Notes under the pieces: model-generated | Seen by the model: only the letters and a program-made list of their open reading frames with translations | Databases searched by the model: none | What the model was told of the DNA's origin: nothing | From: Litomosoides sigmodontis | Taxonomy: Eukaryota; Nematoda; Chromadorea; Rhabditida; Onchocercidae | Assembly: GCA_963070105.1 (NCBI GenBank) | Contig: OY718808.1 | Span: 7,799,398 to 7,863,397, forward strand | Direction: 5' to 3' | DNA length: 64,000 bases | Part shown: in pieces, positions 1 to 15,551 of the stretch | Position numbering within the stretch: position 1 is the first letter of the stretch | Layout: each line of letters begins with the position of its first letter | Position numbers and translations under genes: made by a program

Positions 1-1490
1 TTCTTATTTAAAATTTTGATATCTTCTGGGTACTTCTACAAATCAAAATTTAGCAAAAATCAATTAAAAACTCTCATCTTAATTGTTAAATTGTAGCGAA
101 GATGACTCTTACGATCATGAGTGCAGTAGATGAGTATGTATAGATTATTCATTATTTTTAATTATTACTGTTAATCACCATTATCGATTATTGCTATTAT
201 TAATTACTATTATTGCTACTACTGATAAAATATCGGATATGAGTAGTGAAGAAGTGGTTGAGAGGGAGAAGTGATAATGATAATTTGCATTGGTCTTTCA
301 ACGAATGCTCCACCCCAACCTCCCCCTCCTCCAACCCATCATTTCTTCAAAGATTGCTCGGTACGAGAGGGTTACGGTATCTAAGCCATCTCACCAAGCA
401 GCAATCTCAATTACCTCGTCGATATTGAATTTCATCTTTTCTTTACTTCCATCATCAAACCAATTATTTCCAAAGCACCGTCAAATGTTCATCACAATCA
501 ATTGGCTTTCTTCTGAGTGGGCAAAAGTAGGATCTTCAAGAGAAATCTACCAGGCTTTTTTTTGTAACTTTACGAGCTATTTTTCTAATTAAATAATTTA
601 TATAATAATTAATTTTCGCAAAACATTGAGAGAATCAAATGCATCAATTTGCTTTATCAAAAGGTGGAAATATTATTAAATCGATTTGGAAATAATAAAA
701 GCGTTATCGCTGATAAAGCAAAGGTTACATATATGGTAATCAAATGATGACGATGTGTTGAGTACTGTTGACCTTTTCTCAAATGTACTTCAAAATGAAT
801 GATTGATTTGCAGGAGTTCCAAAAAGCAAATAGATGTGGGTGTCTTCAAAATTCATAAGCGGTAAATTTTTGAAATGACAATGAAGAGTAATATGTGCGT
901 GCAAAAGCTAACTAACATATTATGAGGTAAAAAAAAGGAAATGTAACTGTCACAGTTAGAGATATGATCTGATTCCTGATTATTTGCCAATTAATCCGGA
1001 AATGTTCCGGAATTGAGAAATTTTTGCTTTACTTGTCTATTCTGTACCGTATCAATGGTATTACTATATGCTATATGCAAATATGAACGAGAATGGGTTG
1101 ACAAGGTTAGCGAGCGGATTTGTTTAACCAAACAGTTAAGTCAAACAAAACAAAATATACACAGTACAGAAAGATGATATTTATGAAAGTTGTTCTGGAT
1201 GAGTTAGTGCACCCTAGAGTTCATAGGTTCATTTCAGCAAATCAGTGTAAACTGGCAAAATAGCATTGGAAGTAGTAGAGATTAGAATTCGGGACGCGCA
1301 TCGATGATTGACCTTTCCGCGCAAACTAAGAGTCGCACAATTCGTTTGGGAAAAAAACTCATGAAAACTTTCCCTCTTATTTTCTAACATTCTACTTAAT
1401 TCTACTTCGTATGTTGTTAAATTTTAAATCACAATCATTTGAAGTCTCCGTTTCACGTTAATTTAACGAGCGGAAGAAATAAGCAGAAAC
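1..1490. other. Noncoding AT-rich left edge, no gene recognised
   Basis: I see no exon that I can support. The short open frames at 246-592 overlap a C-rich stretch (about 308-345) and have no splice context or recognisable protein pattern. Confidence 0.5.
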
Positions 1491-1496
1491 CTGTGT

Positions 1497-1700
1497 CAAT
1501 GTAGATGCTTGTGCTTGATAAAGTGCAGCAGAATCGAATGTTGATGCGGAACCGGCTGAAGCAGACGCAAGACCTGTAGCATTACCAAGCATTGCATCCA
1601 TATTAGCTGCAGTACCACCTGTACTACAAACTGATGAAGTGCTAGGCGTAGAAAGGCCAAATACGTTTGCCGACTCCAGTTTTGCCACCTTTTCACCGTT
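1497..1700 (-). CDS. Orphan exon-like segment, Ala/Ser/Gly/Thr-rich, unknown gene
   Basis: On the minus strand about 200 nt stay open and read as a low-complexity A/S/T/G-rich peptide (for example NMDAMLGNATGLASASAGSA). They end in ...GCTTCAACATTGACACAG-like sequence followed by GT at 1496-1495, a reasonable donor. The obvious acceptor (TTTTGCAG, about 1710) leads into a TGA in this frame, so the true 5' boundary is unknown. The composition resembles the disordered tail of an RNA-binding protein or transcription factor. It may belong to a gene running off the left edge. An alternative 3' exon of the STAR gene far upstream on the same strand is only a guess. No start codon or other exon was found nearby. 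Confidence 0.3.
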
Positions 1701-4700
1701 TCAAATTCTGCAAAATATTCTAAAGTGTCGCAAGGTTGTGCTGTCACGCAAAAAGGAAAGTGATTTTGTCAAAGTGTCAAGCTTCCTCTAATCAACAACT
1801 GCAAAATGAAATGCGAAACTTTAGTATGGTAGATGTGAAGGCCAAAAATCAAGAAGTTTGCCACAAAAGTCTTATCGTACCGTTCCGATAACAGAATCCT
1901 CAGTGTTATAAAGACCTTTTCGCATCCTTTCAATAATGGGCATATAACTTTATGATGCATTTCTATTGTGAGCAATACTTCTCCCTCCTTTCGTCATTAT
2001 TGTCAGCTTTAAATAAAAGAAAGGAAGTGAGAGAAAGAGAGAGGAAGAGTAAGGGAAAGAGAAAGAAATAAAGAGAGATAACATGACGGAAGAATTATAT
2101 CGCGAAAAAAAATGAATCAGTTCAATACCGTATCCATACATTTCCATTTGATCTATCTTGTCGGAGTGATTATTCTACGGGATTTTCTTCCCTTTTGTTA
2201 AAGTTAAACATTTTAATTTAACTCGGTTATTGTGAGTGCTTTATAAAATTAACAAACTGAAATTGCTATCTATCACTGACACTGAATGGATGTAAAAATT
2301 ACAGGTTAAAGAAAATTACGCATATTACGTGTGATTTAATAGTTTGTATGATTTCAGGATCAAATCGGTTGGAAATAGGATTCTAAGTAATTCATGTATA
2401 TTCATTTCGTGCAATGATTTTTCTCGCCAACATTTGGGATCTGATAAAGAGCAAAATTTAATTACTTAAAATGATATGATGTACAGTTAATACGTCAAAA
2501 AGCAAACACGGGCAGACGTGAAATGTCAATATTATCATTTTAGAAGTTTCTGATGCTGAATTGGTAAACAGAACGTAGCAAATTGGAACTACTATCAAAT
2601 ATTTACCCTTTTTATGAATATTTTGCTGATGCAATTGGAAACAATGAGGACCAGAAACACGTGGCTGTCACTAAAGTTATTTTAGGAGAATTTCAAGCGA
2701 ACTAAAATAGACTAGGAAGAATTGCAAAAGATCTCAAGTATCGTATTAAGTTAACGCCATAAACACTTGCCTGACTGCACAAAAAAGCCAAAAGAAAAGG
2801 CGCTGTTATAAAAATTGTCAAAATACGTAACTTTTTAAATTCAAATTAAAAGTGAAGAAAAAAGAGGATAAGATAAAATGAAAGATAATTTTAATCAAGA
2901 ATGAAAGGAGATGAAAATTTTACGGGCACAACAAAGAATGAAGTAAACGATGGGAGAATGAGTTGACAAACCGATCTCAGATGGAGAAGCTTTATATGAC
3001 AGTGGTTGGTCGTTCTTTCACTTGCGAAAGCATCTCACTGCGCCTACCTTAGCTTTCCTATTTGTACAGCTAATAATGCTAGCGTGGAGGAACGAATGGT
3101 ACGGACAGACACATACAGAAATTGCTATGTACAGGTAGGTGGTGTTGGAAAGCGTACAGAAAGCTCTCCTTTACCGATTATGCCGACCAACTCGGAAGAT
3201 GATTGGTGACATCGGAGTGACAGTGATGAGGACATATCCCACTGGTTGCTCTCCTCATTTTAAGATTACAGAAAAGAAACTTTCTCGTTGTTCTCGAATG
3301 AATCATCGAAATTTGTGACTGAACAATTCGAAAAGGCCACTCACTTATAGGCACTTTCACACGCACAAACATACATACCTACGCACACATTTAAAAGCAA
3401 AAATACAGTAAGGTGTAATTTGTAATTGAAATTCAATAACTGATAATATTTTTGCTTCTAATAAATTTACAAATTTATGACTCGTTAAATTTTTCTTTCG
3501 TTTACAATATTGACAAATATTAGTAGTAAATTATGAGTTGGGCATAAACAGCTAAATTAATTAAGCCACTTAATTGTATAAATTAATAATTTTGTAAAAA
3601 CGCATCAAACAAAAGAATAAGCAAAACTGAAAATTTTATTACTAAAAATTTTATTACTTTTTATTCTAAAACTTTGAAGAAATAAAAAAGTAATTAGAAT
3701 TTCTATTGTGAAAATATATAAAATGGGTATCTAACTCTTTTCATATTGAACCTGAAATTATTTCCCATGTTGAACTCCCCTTCGATATAATCGTCGCCCT
3801 GTAAACAAGCAAACAAACGCAACTGTTAATTAATTGATAAATTAATTAGTGCACACTGATCATTGTCTTTAGTTTCGCATTCATTTCTCACCTTGCACTA
3901 TACAAATATACAAAAATAAAACAATTTGTTATATAAATAAGAAACTACCTTGTCATAATCAATCCAAATATTTGTTCTTCGACGGAGGGTTAGCATACAA
4001 TTCCGACAGTATCGATTTCTCCTCTTTTTTCTTACTCAACAAAGCATGCAGTTGCAGTAGATAAGTTAAGAAAGGAAAGTAATTTGCAAAAAAGAAATGA
4101 AAATTGAAGCATAAGACTTGTATGAGAAGACTAGTAGAGAAAAAGAAATGAAATTTATGCAAGCAATGTTACATTGTGTAGAAATTTAAATTTTCAAAAA
4201 TTAGCGTTTGAGTGATTACAGTAAGCGAAGTAAGTGAATGATCAGTTTGAGGAAAATAAAACATGCAGTCAAGTAATAGTTGCAGTAGGAAAAAAGAAGT
4301 ATTAATTAATTGAGGAGTATTAATTAACAATTGGAGTAAACTGTATGTGAATCGATAGTCTGTCAACTTTTAAATGGTTATCATCTCATCGTTAAGTGTT
4401 TTATGTGCTTATAGTCAACGCTGTTGCATTTGTCAAAACAGATTGAGCTAAATAAAACCGAAGAAATATTACTGATTTGCTGCATCCTGAAAGTTCTCTT
4501 AACGTTACATTTTTCAAAGTTTTTTGAAGGCTGAAAAAATTTACAATTTATTCTCGTTAAAACTATGAAATGAGGAAAAAATTAAAATAGTGAATTTTTC
4601 TTTTCTTATAAACTTCCTTGCATTGAATTTATTTGAAGAATTTAAAATTAAAAAAGTTTTAAGAGATCAAGAACTGAAGAGTGCTAGTTGTTAAATACAA

Positions 4701-4876
4701 GTAATTTAAACATAACAGTGAGATAATTAGGTGAGCTTTTTTCTTGTCGTAGTAATATGGGAGGGATGGGCGATAATTGAATAAACTGTAACAGCTGTCT
4801 AAATAATTAACTCAAAAATTTGCTGTGTAAATAAGGAAATTTTATCTGATGATGCCGTGGTTGAAATTTAAAGAAA

Positions 4877-4972
4877 TCATCCGATGATTGGATGGATGGA
4901 ATGAAAGATCGAATGGATCGAATAGATGGACGGATGGATGAATGCATGGGTGGATGGATGGATGGATTGAAT
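4877..4972. repeat. Imperfect (GGAT)n microsatellite
   Basis: Repeated GGAT/GAAT/GGAC tetranucleotides (gatggatggatgg-type) run for about 95 bp with point changes. Confidence 0.85.
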
Positions 4973-7900
4973 GGAATGGTTTCAGCGAGGAAAATCCATC
5001 CAAACCATTGCCATCACTACTTCACTCTTGCAGTTGAACAAACACTGAAAACGGGGCATCATTGACAATCAGCTAGTTTAGTAGCATTTCCCTCTCCCTC
5101 TCCCTCTCCCTCTCTCTCTCACTCTACCCCTTTCTACTTCCTCTCTTTTCCTCTTTTATTGCTAATAAGAAAGGAAAAGGAATGATATTAAAGCATTCTA
5201 AAGTGTGTCACAATTATTGCATAAAATTCCTATCATTTGAAGCAATTAATGATAAGAAGTAAATTACAAAATTATAATTGAACTTTTGGGTAAGTAATTT
5301 CAGGCTAAAGCAATCACAATGTCTATGTTATTTAGCTTATTATTATATGTGAAATGAGTAATAAATGATTTAGGCTAGAATACGACGAATATTAAGGATT
5401 ATCTAGGCATTGATGATAGGATGGCGTGTGAGGCGTTGAGGGGAGGAGGAGCAGTTGACAAATGGCGCAAAGGGTAATGTGGATGGTACCGCCCTTTATG
5501 TTTTTCTTTCACCACACATGAGCGCCGCTGCCCGTACAACTAGTTCACTCATTTCAGCAAAAAATGAACGAAATGAAAAGGAAAAGTGAGCCTGTAACAA
5601 TTTTTAAAATTTCATAATTCAAATTCTTAGTAATTAAGAAAAAATTAATTTTTTAGTTGAAAAATTAATTTTTTGTATGTAATTACTTAAAAACAATGCT
5701 TAGCTTTAAAATTTTTTTAAAAAAATGAGAATTAGATTAAAATAAAATAAAATAGTATTTTTTTTCAGTTTTACTTTTGATATGTTCAAACGCTTATTCC
5801 CCTCAGCATAGAACTCTTCAATATTTGTGCCCATTTTAAGTAATTCAAAATAATGACTGCAACCAATGAGTTGCAGTAACATTGTAATACTTTTGTAATT
5901 ACACGTTCAAGAACAAAACTTTAAGTAATGACAATTTTTTTTTTAAAATATATATGAACGTCGGAACGTGCACTGCGATAATTGAGTGGAAAAGGGGGAG
6001 AAAAGGAAGCAAAGGAAAGCAGAGCAAATAAACAAAACTGTATGAAATTTAAATTACTCGACGTTTAGCCTACAGATGTGCCAGTGATGAATGTGTTGGT
6101 GATACTTTCGTTTGTAAAATTCAAGTTAGAAAATTCAAGAAAATTGCGAAAGCTTGAGATTTTATTGAAACAAAATTAGATAATGAAGGAAATAGTTTGT
6201 GTCAGATATATCTAATTAAGGAATTAAATTTAAGTAAAAGTTGTAGCTATTAAAATTTTTATTTCACATAAATTCAATTGTTGCCTAATTTGGTTGATTA
6301 TAAAACTGTCAATGCCTATCAAAACTCATGAATTGAAAGAAAGTAGTTGTGAATTCATCTTTTGTTTTTCTTTTATTACATAAAAGATGCATACCGTAAG
6401 AGTAGTAGAATGGGATATTGAAATTAATTAGCAAACTTGCTAGTTGAAGTAGATGATTTCGTTACAGTTAATGAGGTGAGTAAATTTTGATGTAATATTA
6501 GAGTAATGCTAGAGATGTGCGAAAGATACGATACAATGTTGCAAAAGTTAAATGAGTCAACAGAGTTAGAAGTTGTTATTGTTATTTGCTTCATTATTTT
6601 TGCTTTCAAATATACTGAAATTAGGGCAAGAAACACGTCACATTCTTTGTAACGATCGTTGGAATACTGTAGCTCAATAAGCTGAGTTAATCGATCGTTG
6701 AATGCGTAGCTGATAAACAAGTTAGCAGAGAGTGAACTGGAAGAATTACTTTAATTTCAAGATTTGTGGGAAAAAAATTTTTAAAGAGTGTACTTCAGGT
6801 AACGAAGGTGTTTATTGGATGAGATGGTACTGGAACACCAGGGTGTCGTGAGAGAATGCACGTAATTGAAGTAGGTCGATGTGTCGATGCTATGCTCACT
6901 GAGATGGTCATAGTGGCTATTTGCATGCTGCAAGCCTTCGCTTTATAGTAGTACTTTTTAGAATTTCACTCTTATTTTTACTCAGTGACTTTTTGAATTA
7001 TTGAACTAATCAATCAGTTAGTTGTTTTTTCTCACTATTGTATGCTCGAAATATTAAGTCATTTCTCAATTAAATTTCGGTGGATGATTCTACCGATTAA
7101 CAGGTTAACTGTTTTAAAGTTTCGTAGTTCAGAAATTTATGAAATTGTGGAAGAAAAGGGTAAAATTAGCAAATAACGAGTAATCTGAACATTGCGGTGT
7201 ATGCGACAGAGAGAGATGAAGATTAATGCGGTAACGTCGCTGTTAGAAAATGTTGGATGTCAGTTTTGCAATGCTACAAAAATACTCTCACCACTCCTCA
7301 CAAAAAATCAATTTTCAACAAACTGTGGGGGCGGAATGTTTGCATTATGGTAACAGTAAAATGTGTGGGCGCTCATTCACTCACTGCCTTCCTTCCGATA
7401 GGTGTCCTTCAAAAATGTCACATCAATTTCCGAAAGAATAATTTTGCTATGAAAATTACAAATAATGAATGGATTGCTTATATCAATTAAAATTTGGTTA
7501 AATTTTCCATCGAAAAAAAAAATTTACCTATAAAAATTTCTCCAATTTTCTTCACAAATTTTCAAATGAAACAATAATGAAATAAATTTCTTCCAATGAA
7601 GAGAAATAACAATGACTGTTTATGCTCTGACACATTTAATAAGCTAATTAAATTATCTTGGAAAATGTCAGTCTGAGCGCTAAATGCAAAGCTTTGACAG
7701 ATTCATCAGAGTTTGAATTGCAGAACGTCTTGAGTGAAAAATTGAAATATTTGCTAAGTCGAAAATTCAAAAAGCACAATGGAGTAAATTGAAGAATTTT
7801 GAGTACCGAATTTCGCTCAGAGTTATTTCATCGAATTTTGAAAACGTTTTGGGTGTAAATTCATCTCATATTAATCGAACAAATGTCATTTGCAACAAGT

Positions 7901-9391
7901 AAATGAAATGTGTGAATAAAATATCAAAATGTAAAGGGTCAGTCGTAATGGCTATAATTGCAATAGTAGGCATTACATGCAACTAATCTCCTCCAGTCAA
8001 ATTATTTCACTCAAACCTGAACAAATAATTCTTCATTGAACGGCTTCTTCTTTCTCCCTCCTTCCTCTCTCTCTCTCTCTCCCTCTCGCCTTCCTTTCTC
8101 TTCATTATGTAATTTCCACTTCTACTGTAATTTACTATCATCACCAACATTTTATGCACTTTGATTGTATATGGAAATGAAAAGCAATCGAATGGATTAT
8201 TTTGCACAAAGGGAAATAATTTTGAATTTTCACAAAGATATTACGATATATCACAAAAAATGACATTTGCATATAATCTAAGATTTTAATTGAAGAAAAG
8301 AAATTAAAAACTAAAAAGTTAATTTTTGAAATTCAAAAAGTTTCTATTAAAAAGAAGAAAATGTCAATAAAATGCAAACATATTTCACTTGAAAAAAGAA
8401 GAACATATCAAATTCATTTTAATCACTGAAACATATTAAATTGTTGAGTGATTTAATCTTATCAAAATATTAATTGAAAAAAAATGTTACATTTCATGCC
8501 TGAGATTGATGAAAATTTCCACTGTTCAAGATGATCAATGTAATAGGTATAGTTGGCATACTTGGACTAATTAATAATGCTTTCACTAATTAAACGAGTA
8601 AGGTAAGAAGTGATGGTTAGAGAAAATGAACTTCACTGAGAGTGTTTGTTCACAACAACACAGACAGCAGAAGTGTTCCTCTCTCATTTCAACAATTCCT
8701 CAGCTTTTCACTTCTAAGGACGAGGTCAAAGGCCATCATTAGTTCGAATGCACACAGTTCTGGTGACATCATCTTCGATTACAACGAGCACTTCTCCAAT
8801 AGCTGTGAAGTGATTTGAGTGTGAGTGGAAAATTCAACTGCGCGAGGTGTCACGAGAGATTTCCCTATCAAATCAGAAAGCAGAAAGTTAGCGGGGACGA
8901 AGAACAAATTAGCTGTCATAAGTCATCAAAATGTATGGTTAGGAATGAGCTTTCCATTTTTATCCAAATTCACACACTGAATGCTAGAGGAGTGACTGCT
9001 AAATGCTCAGTGACCGATAGTGCAAATCAAAAATGACCAATAGAGGAATGAATGTGATATCCAAATGACCTGTCAGTTTGGTGCTTTTCTGTCTGCATTC
9101 AAAACATCTAAATGAACGAAATCGTAAAAACAATATTATTCGTACATTCTTCAACCGTTAATTGCTATTTCCGATGTGTATATGCATATTACCATTACAC
9201 TTATTACAACTCAAAAATATAAGCAAAATTTTCGATTGAAAAGAATTTTTTTTTTTGAAACTTGCAAAGAAAAGAGGAGAAATGGTGGAAATAAAGGGTT
9301 TGATTGCTGCAAGCTTTTGATGTTGTAAATGGAAAAGTGGAGGAGCAGACTGTGTCACTCACTCCAGCTGATAATGTCATCGTCCGACACT

Positions 9392-9485
9392 GATAAGTTA
9401 GCAGCTGGTCACCAGAGACATTGACACGGACGCGAATACATTCCAGCAAACATTATCTCTCCCAACCTTATCACTCTTATCACTG
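9392..9485. promoter_or_regulatory. Cluster of TGATAAG (GATA) sites
   Basis: Three extended GATA motifs lie within 95 bp: TGATAAG near 9392 and two CTTATCA copies at about 9467-9485. In nematodes TGATAA is the recognition core of the intestinal GATA factor ELT-2. No gene start is recognised nearby, so the regulatory role is inferred from the motif alone. Confidence 0.3.
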
Positions 9486-10228
9486 CGAGTAGATAATACT
9501 GGCAGAATGCACATCGCTCAGCACACAACCAACTGGGAAAGTGCGGAATGTTTTGAGATGCAAAACGGCTTTCAATGAATAAATTCAAAAAAAAAGTTAA
9601 TTGCGTACTTTCGAGTGAACCAATATGACAACGACTGAGCAACGAATTTGGCACACTAATTTTTGCTCTTAAAACTTCTTATCACATTATCATTGTGCAA
9701 ATGCTTTTGCGTATTAGTGCAAGCGACTAATGGCGCAGTATATCAGTTGTAGTGACCGGCGTAGGAGTGAGTATTCGTTGGTGCTTTTCTAATATTTCAA
9801 ATTTGATATATAAATATTTGTTTTACGAAAACAGTTATTATCAATTAAAGAAGACCGAATTAACAAAATGATGGAAGCAATTGATAAAGTGATACTAAGG
9901 TATTACTGTCACTAGCAAGCACTACTGTATGATTTTCCTTTGCTATCACAGTAATTATTAGATATTTACCCAGACATTTACGGCTACCGCTATTAATCGC
10001 TCACAGTTAGCAACTCTAGCGACCATAATTAAAAGATTTAAGTGAACGAGCAGCAAGTAGGTTCATTACAAAAGGAAAGTTGTACAGTGACAATCTTTTG
10101 GAGGTTGAGGAAAAAAGGAAAGGTAAACAGGCGGAAGAATAGTAGCACGTGGTTGATAACACAAGCAGTTAAGTTAATCGTGAAGTGTAACCCATTTGCT
10201 TGTCTTATGCAAATATTATTTACTCCAT

Positions 10229-11145
<917 letters not shown>

Positions 11146-13159
11146 AACGCTAATTTCTCAAATCAATTTTGTCAAAAATGTTGAATTAAATGAATTCAGC
11201 AAATAATTTTCTCATAATAAGAGCTTTTCTTTTCCTTTTTTTTTTGAATTCTCCGGTAATTTGACAATTCAACATGTGACGTTAATAATTATTAACAATA
11301 ATAATAAGCAATAACAATAATCTTTCGGGATTGTTTACAAATGAGCATTTTAATTTAATTTGAATGTTCTATGAACACACAGAAAGCATATTTTCTTTCG
11401 AAAAACTAAATGAAAGAAGATGGAATGAAATTATTCGCCTTATGTCATTTTGCTTAGATTTGCTTTTAGAAAAGATAACCGTTGGGTCTGTCCATTTATT
11501 TTGCCAATTATCAAACACGCACGCACATATATATATATTTGTAAATTTTTTAATTTTTTAGTAAAATATAATTTAGAATTTGAGAAAAAATCTTTTTTTC
11601 ACAAATCTCAGCTTTTTTTTTCCCTTTTTCGTTTTTTTTTTCACATCACTTCCGAATTTCATACTTTTTCATCAATGTCCACATAGTTGTTACAGAGCTC
11701 TCCAAAATTTTTCTCATTAATGCATCCCATCCATTTACCATTCCATTTCTTCCACCTCTCCCTCTCCCTCCCTCTCTCTCTCTCTCTCTCCCTCCCTCTC
11801 CAAATATTACCCACTTTACCTATCCTATCAACGGCAACACCAACAGCAGCAAATTTCATATTTTCCGGTAGTTCGCTCCTCCAAAACCAGTTCCTTCGTG
11901 CTTTTACTTGTGAGCTGAGAAATTCCATCCAACCACTAAAATTCATTTGTTGCCCAGTGGCTCCTCATGTGAAGGACGAAAGGTGAAGAGTGACAACGCG
12001 GAATGATACATCATCTCCTCGATTTCCGTCGTCGAATTCTGACGAAATCAATTCCGCTTACATTCTAATGAAAAGAAAAAAAACAGTCTAAGAAGGCTTG
12101 TAATTTTATTTTCATCGACCACGAAGAGACGGAGGGACTGGTAAATATGACAGTTCACAAAATCGCATTCTGATAAAATGGGATATTTTACTTCCAATCC
12201 TCTTTCCATCTTCCATTTAACTACATTTTCAATTAAATTTGATTAAATGCTGAAAGTGATGAAAATTGGATAAGACACAGTTGTTTAAAATAATTAATGA
12301 AATTTAAAATACGACCTGCTTGATCAGAAATGATCAAATATTAAATGAATATGAGTGAAATACAACGATAATTATTGTTATCAGTGGCAATTGAAATGAT
12401 TTCAAAATTTTCTAAATATTAATAAATTAGGCTATCAAATATTGCACTATACAAAAATGTGACTGAAGAATTGATTACTGTTAAAATAAAGCATTGTACG
12501 AGAGTGGTAACTTGTTTACAGTTTCATTTAATTAGAAAAGAAACTTCTAGGAAAAGTGAATAGATAGTTGCAAAGCAACAAATGGAGCAAATGTGAATTG
12601 TAAACTGAAATGAAAGCGTTTCAGGTTGACGTAATACCAAGTCCAAAAAAACAATTTGCACAACAAATAGGTTATTTTACTACGTTGGTTACAATATTTC
12701 ATTCATTTCTATCAAAGTAGTATTCCTTCCTTTCCCTTTTCATTTGCCCCTTTTTTCCCCTTCACCTTGCAGTGCAATGTAAATCTATCACTTCAAATAA
12801 TTTTGCTTAATTGATTGTATCAAATTTAAATTCACTTTAAAATTGGTATAAACAAAAAACGTATGAATTTATGAAATATTTGTTTTCGAGAATAGCATAA
12901 GAGATATTGTTCCATATAAAATTCTATGAATTTTGAAGAAAGAAAGGGAAAATTACTCAAAATGAGAGTATTAAGCGAAAATATTAGTTATGTCACCGAC
13001 GTAACGTCAAGATCTATTGCTCAACTTCTCACGTAATTTCATTTGTGCTTCACGTTGTGATAGCAGTAATCAGCACGTGCTGTGGCAAACTTTGTTGGGT
13101 GATAAAATTATCAATGATGCAAGTGTTTCGTTCAAAGTTAGCTGATCGATCGGATTTGA

Positions 13160-13171
13160 TCGTCGATCGAC
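13160..13171. repeat. 12-bp perfect palindrome in CGATCG-rich patch
   Basis: CGTCGATCGACG reads the same on both strands. It sits in a 35-bp stretch dense in GATC/CGATCG, just upstream of several TGATAAG motifs. Confidence 0.7.
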
Positions 13172-13247
13172 GGCAAATCACCAGGAACACACCTTTCATC
13201 CACAGCTCTTCCAGGCGGCATTTTACGTCACCATTAGTAGTTGATAA

Positions 13248-13310
13248 AATCTGCAGTGATAAGAAATAATTCACATCCTTATCACTCATACTATCTTATT
13301 TGATAAGAGT
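13248..13310. promoter_or_regulatory. Cluster of GATA motifs
   Basis: TGATAAG, CTTATCA and TTTGATAAGAG occur within about 60 bp. This is the same motif type as near 9.4 kb. Regulatory function is inferred. Confidence 0.3.
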
Positions 13311-15551
13311 TAAAATTGCAAATGTTACACGAGTAGGTTGGTGTTTGATTTTATTAACTGTATTAGCTCTTGCACTTATTCAAATTTATACTTCGTAACA
13401 GGGAATCTACCTGTGTACAACAGGTGCCACCTGATTTCACTGAACAGAGAGAGCTTGTTAGATGAGTCATTCCTCTCGTAATATTATATCTGAAACGCAA
13501 CAGAATACTTCAATCGTTCAGAATAATATCAACACCACCTGTAATTTGCATAATTAAAATTGCTGCAACTTATTATTTGACCTTTTAAAAGGTGCAACTT
13601 TGATTACCTGTAATCGACGCATGTTCCATGCTCGAACTTTATGTTTGCATTACTCTCCGTTAGCAAAATTTAATGTGTACGTGATACCTGTTTCGCCGAT
13701 GATTTTGCATCATTTGTAGCAACAAAAAAAAAACAAGCTACTTAAATTGCCTCTCATCTTTACTTCGTATTTTAAATTGATAATCAGGAAGTGATAAAAA
13801 CATCACACGACGATAGAGAATTTGAAAAGTGATTATCAAGAAGGAAGCGCCGTAATTCTGACGTGAGTGAAGATGAGATTCATCTGCTCAAATGAATTAA
13901 CATGTGATGGTGGCGGTCATCGTTGTGGATGATAAATTTAAATTTGTTCGGTGCAATATAAGTTTCTGGAATTTACAAAATATTTCCTTGCACGCAGACC
14001 TTCTTTGCAATGTTTCAAATGATAAATTTGATTAAATTCAATTCTCATCCAATTTTGCTTAAAAAAGCTATGTTTTTCTGGCTTTTTTTTAAAAGTTTTC
14101 TAAATTTCAATTTAGATTTGCTCAAAACTATTGTTAATAGCAGCAGTTAGCAAGCTCACTTCAAACTGCCCCATACTTTTCCTCACACTCTTCCCGTGTT
14201 CCGATTTCTTCCACATCCTGTATGCTGGAAGATGTTACAGGTGTGTTCCACTCAGAGTTGTAGTAATAATGTTTGGACATTAACGACCACCGTCTAATAG
14301 CTCCAAACATTCATCTTAAATTGTCAACAAGCAAATTAAAATGAATTTTTCATTTCAAAGTTAAATCTATTCGTGAAAGCTTCAAGAATTGTTTTCTTTC
14401 AAATTCATACTTACTTTAATACTAACACACAGTTACCTTCGTTTCGAAGTCATACTTTTTCCTCCTCACTTGTTGAATGAACATTAAGCGCGGTTACGTT
14501 TTGGTGGCCAAGCGCGAGAAAATGCATAATTAGAAATGCCAAAATTTAGACTAAATTATAATTTTGAATTCATAGAAAATTAACTTTTTGTTGGTATTTC
14601 GTCAGTTTGTTGACATTTCTCAAGTGCGTCGAACCGCAATAATTCTCATTGCTGTCGTTGCAAACACTCCACAGAAATTCCTCACAAATATCTTTGGTGA
14701 AATTATAAAACCGCTGGTAGCTTAATCGATCGCAATTGTGCAATTCTGGATAAGCAATACAGCGCTCTGAAATTGCAAATTTGTGGCGAATTTCGAAATT
14801 CTAAGTTAGAAACTCACGCATGGTACTTAAGAATGGAGCAATTGCTAATCCGCCTTTCTAGTTCTCTACTTTCAATCATCCATTCTAAAGTGATTTAATG
14901 TGGCGCAAAAATGATGTTGCAATGAGCGTTTTAGGTCCACACAGAGAACATTTGCATGAATGTTCGTTGACGTGATTCCCTGGTGCATCCGCTGAAGCTA
15001 AACGTGACGCACTGCAACTGCACGTAATTATGGGCCCTTTGTTGAGCGCTTCTTTCATCACTCCTCAAATATTTCCGCTTAGCAATTGGTTCAATGCAAA
15101 CTAAAAAATAAAAAAGTGATGCAAAAATTTTACGTGAAATTTTTTTCAAGAAGTTGTATAAATCAAAGTGGTCATTCTTGCAGAGAAGCAAAACGTGAAA
15201 TATTTCTAAATTAAATATTACATTTTTATACCTTGAATATTCCTCAAATAGGTGAAATTGAAATTCAAATTTCATTTCCAAAACGATTTATAAGTAAAAC
15301 CTCTGGGATATGGGGTTTTTGCTGAACAGATTCTTGTTGAAATATTTCTGCAAACACTCTCACAAGTCGTGAAGTCATAAAAACGATTTTAATTACTTTT
15401 TAATTACCGGTACATTCGGAAAACCAAAACCGTTGACACCTTTCCAAAACTTAATAATTATTATGCTCCTTTCAAAGCTAATAAGAAAAGAAATTAGTAG
15501 GGCTTACAGTCGTTGTGACAATTACTAAGTAAGCCTAAATTGCTATTTCAG

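Larger units (their letters stand above)
1711..10228. other. Gene-poor interval
   Basis: This is long AT-rich sequence without a supportable gene. It holds short GA/CT microsatellites (about 2030-2080, 5090-5120, 8063-8085), a GGAT-type repeat (4877-4972), a locally GC-richer patch near 5400-5540, and a GATA-site cluster near 9390-9480. It could be intergenic or a very long intron of a minus-strand gene ending left of the window. Confidence 0.5.

Noticed and set aside
290..592. 100-codon plus-strand ORF at the left edge
   Set aside because: No homologous pattern, biased by a C-rich patch; no splice context.
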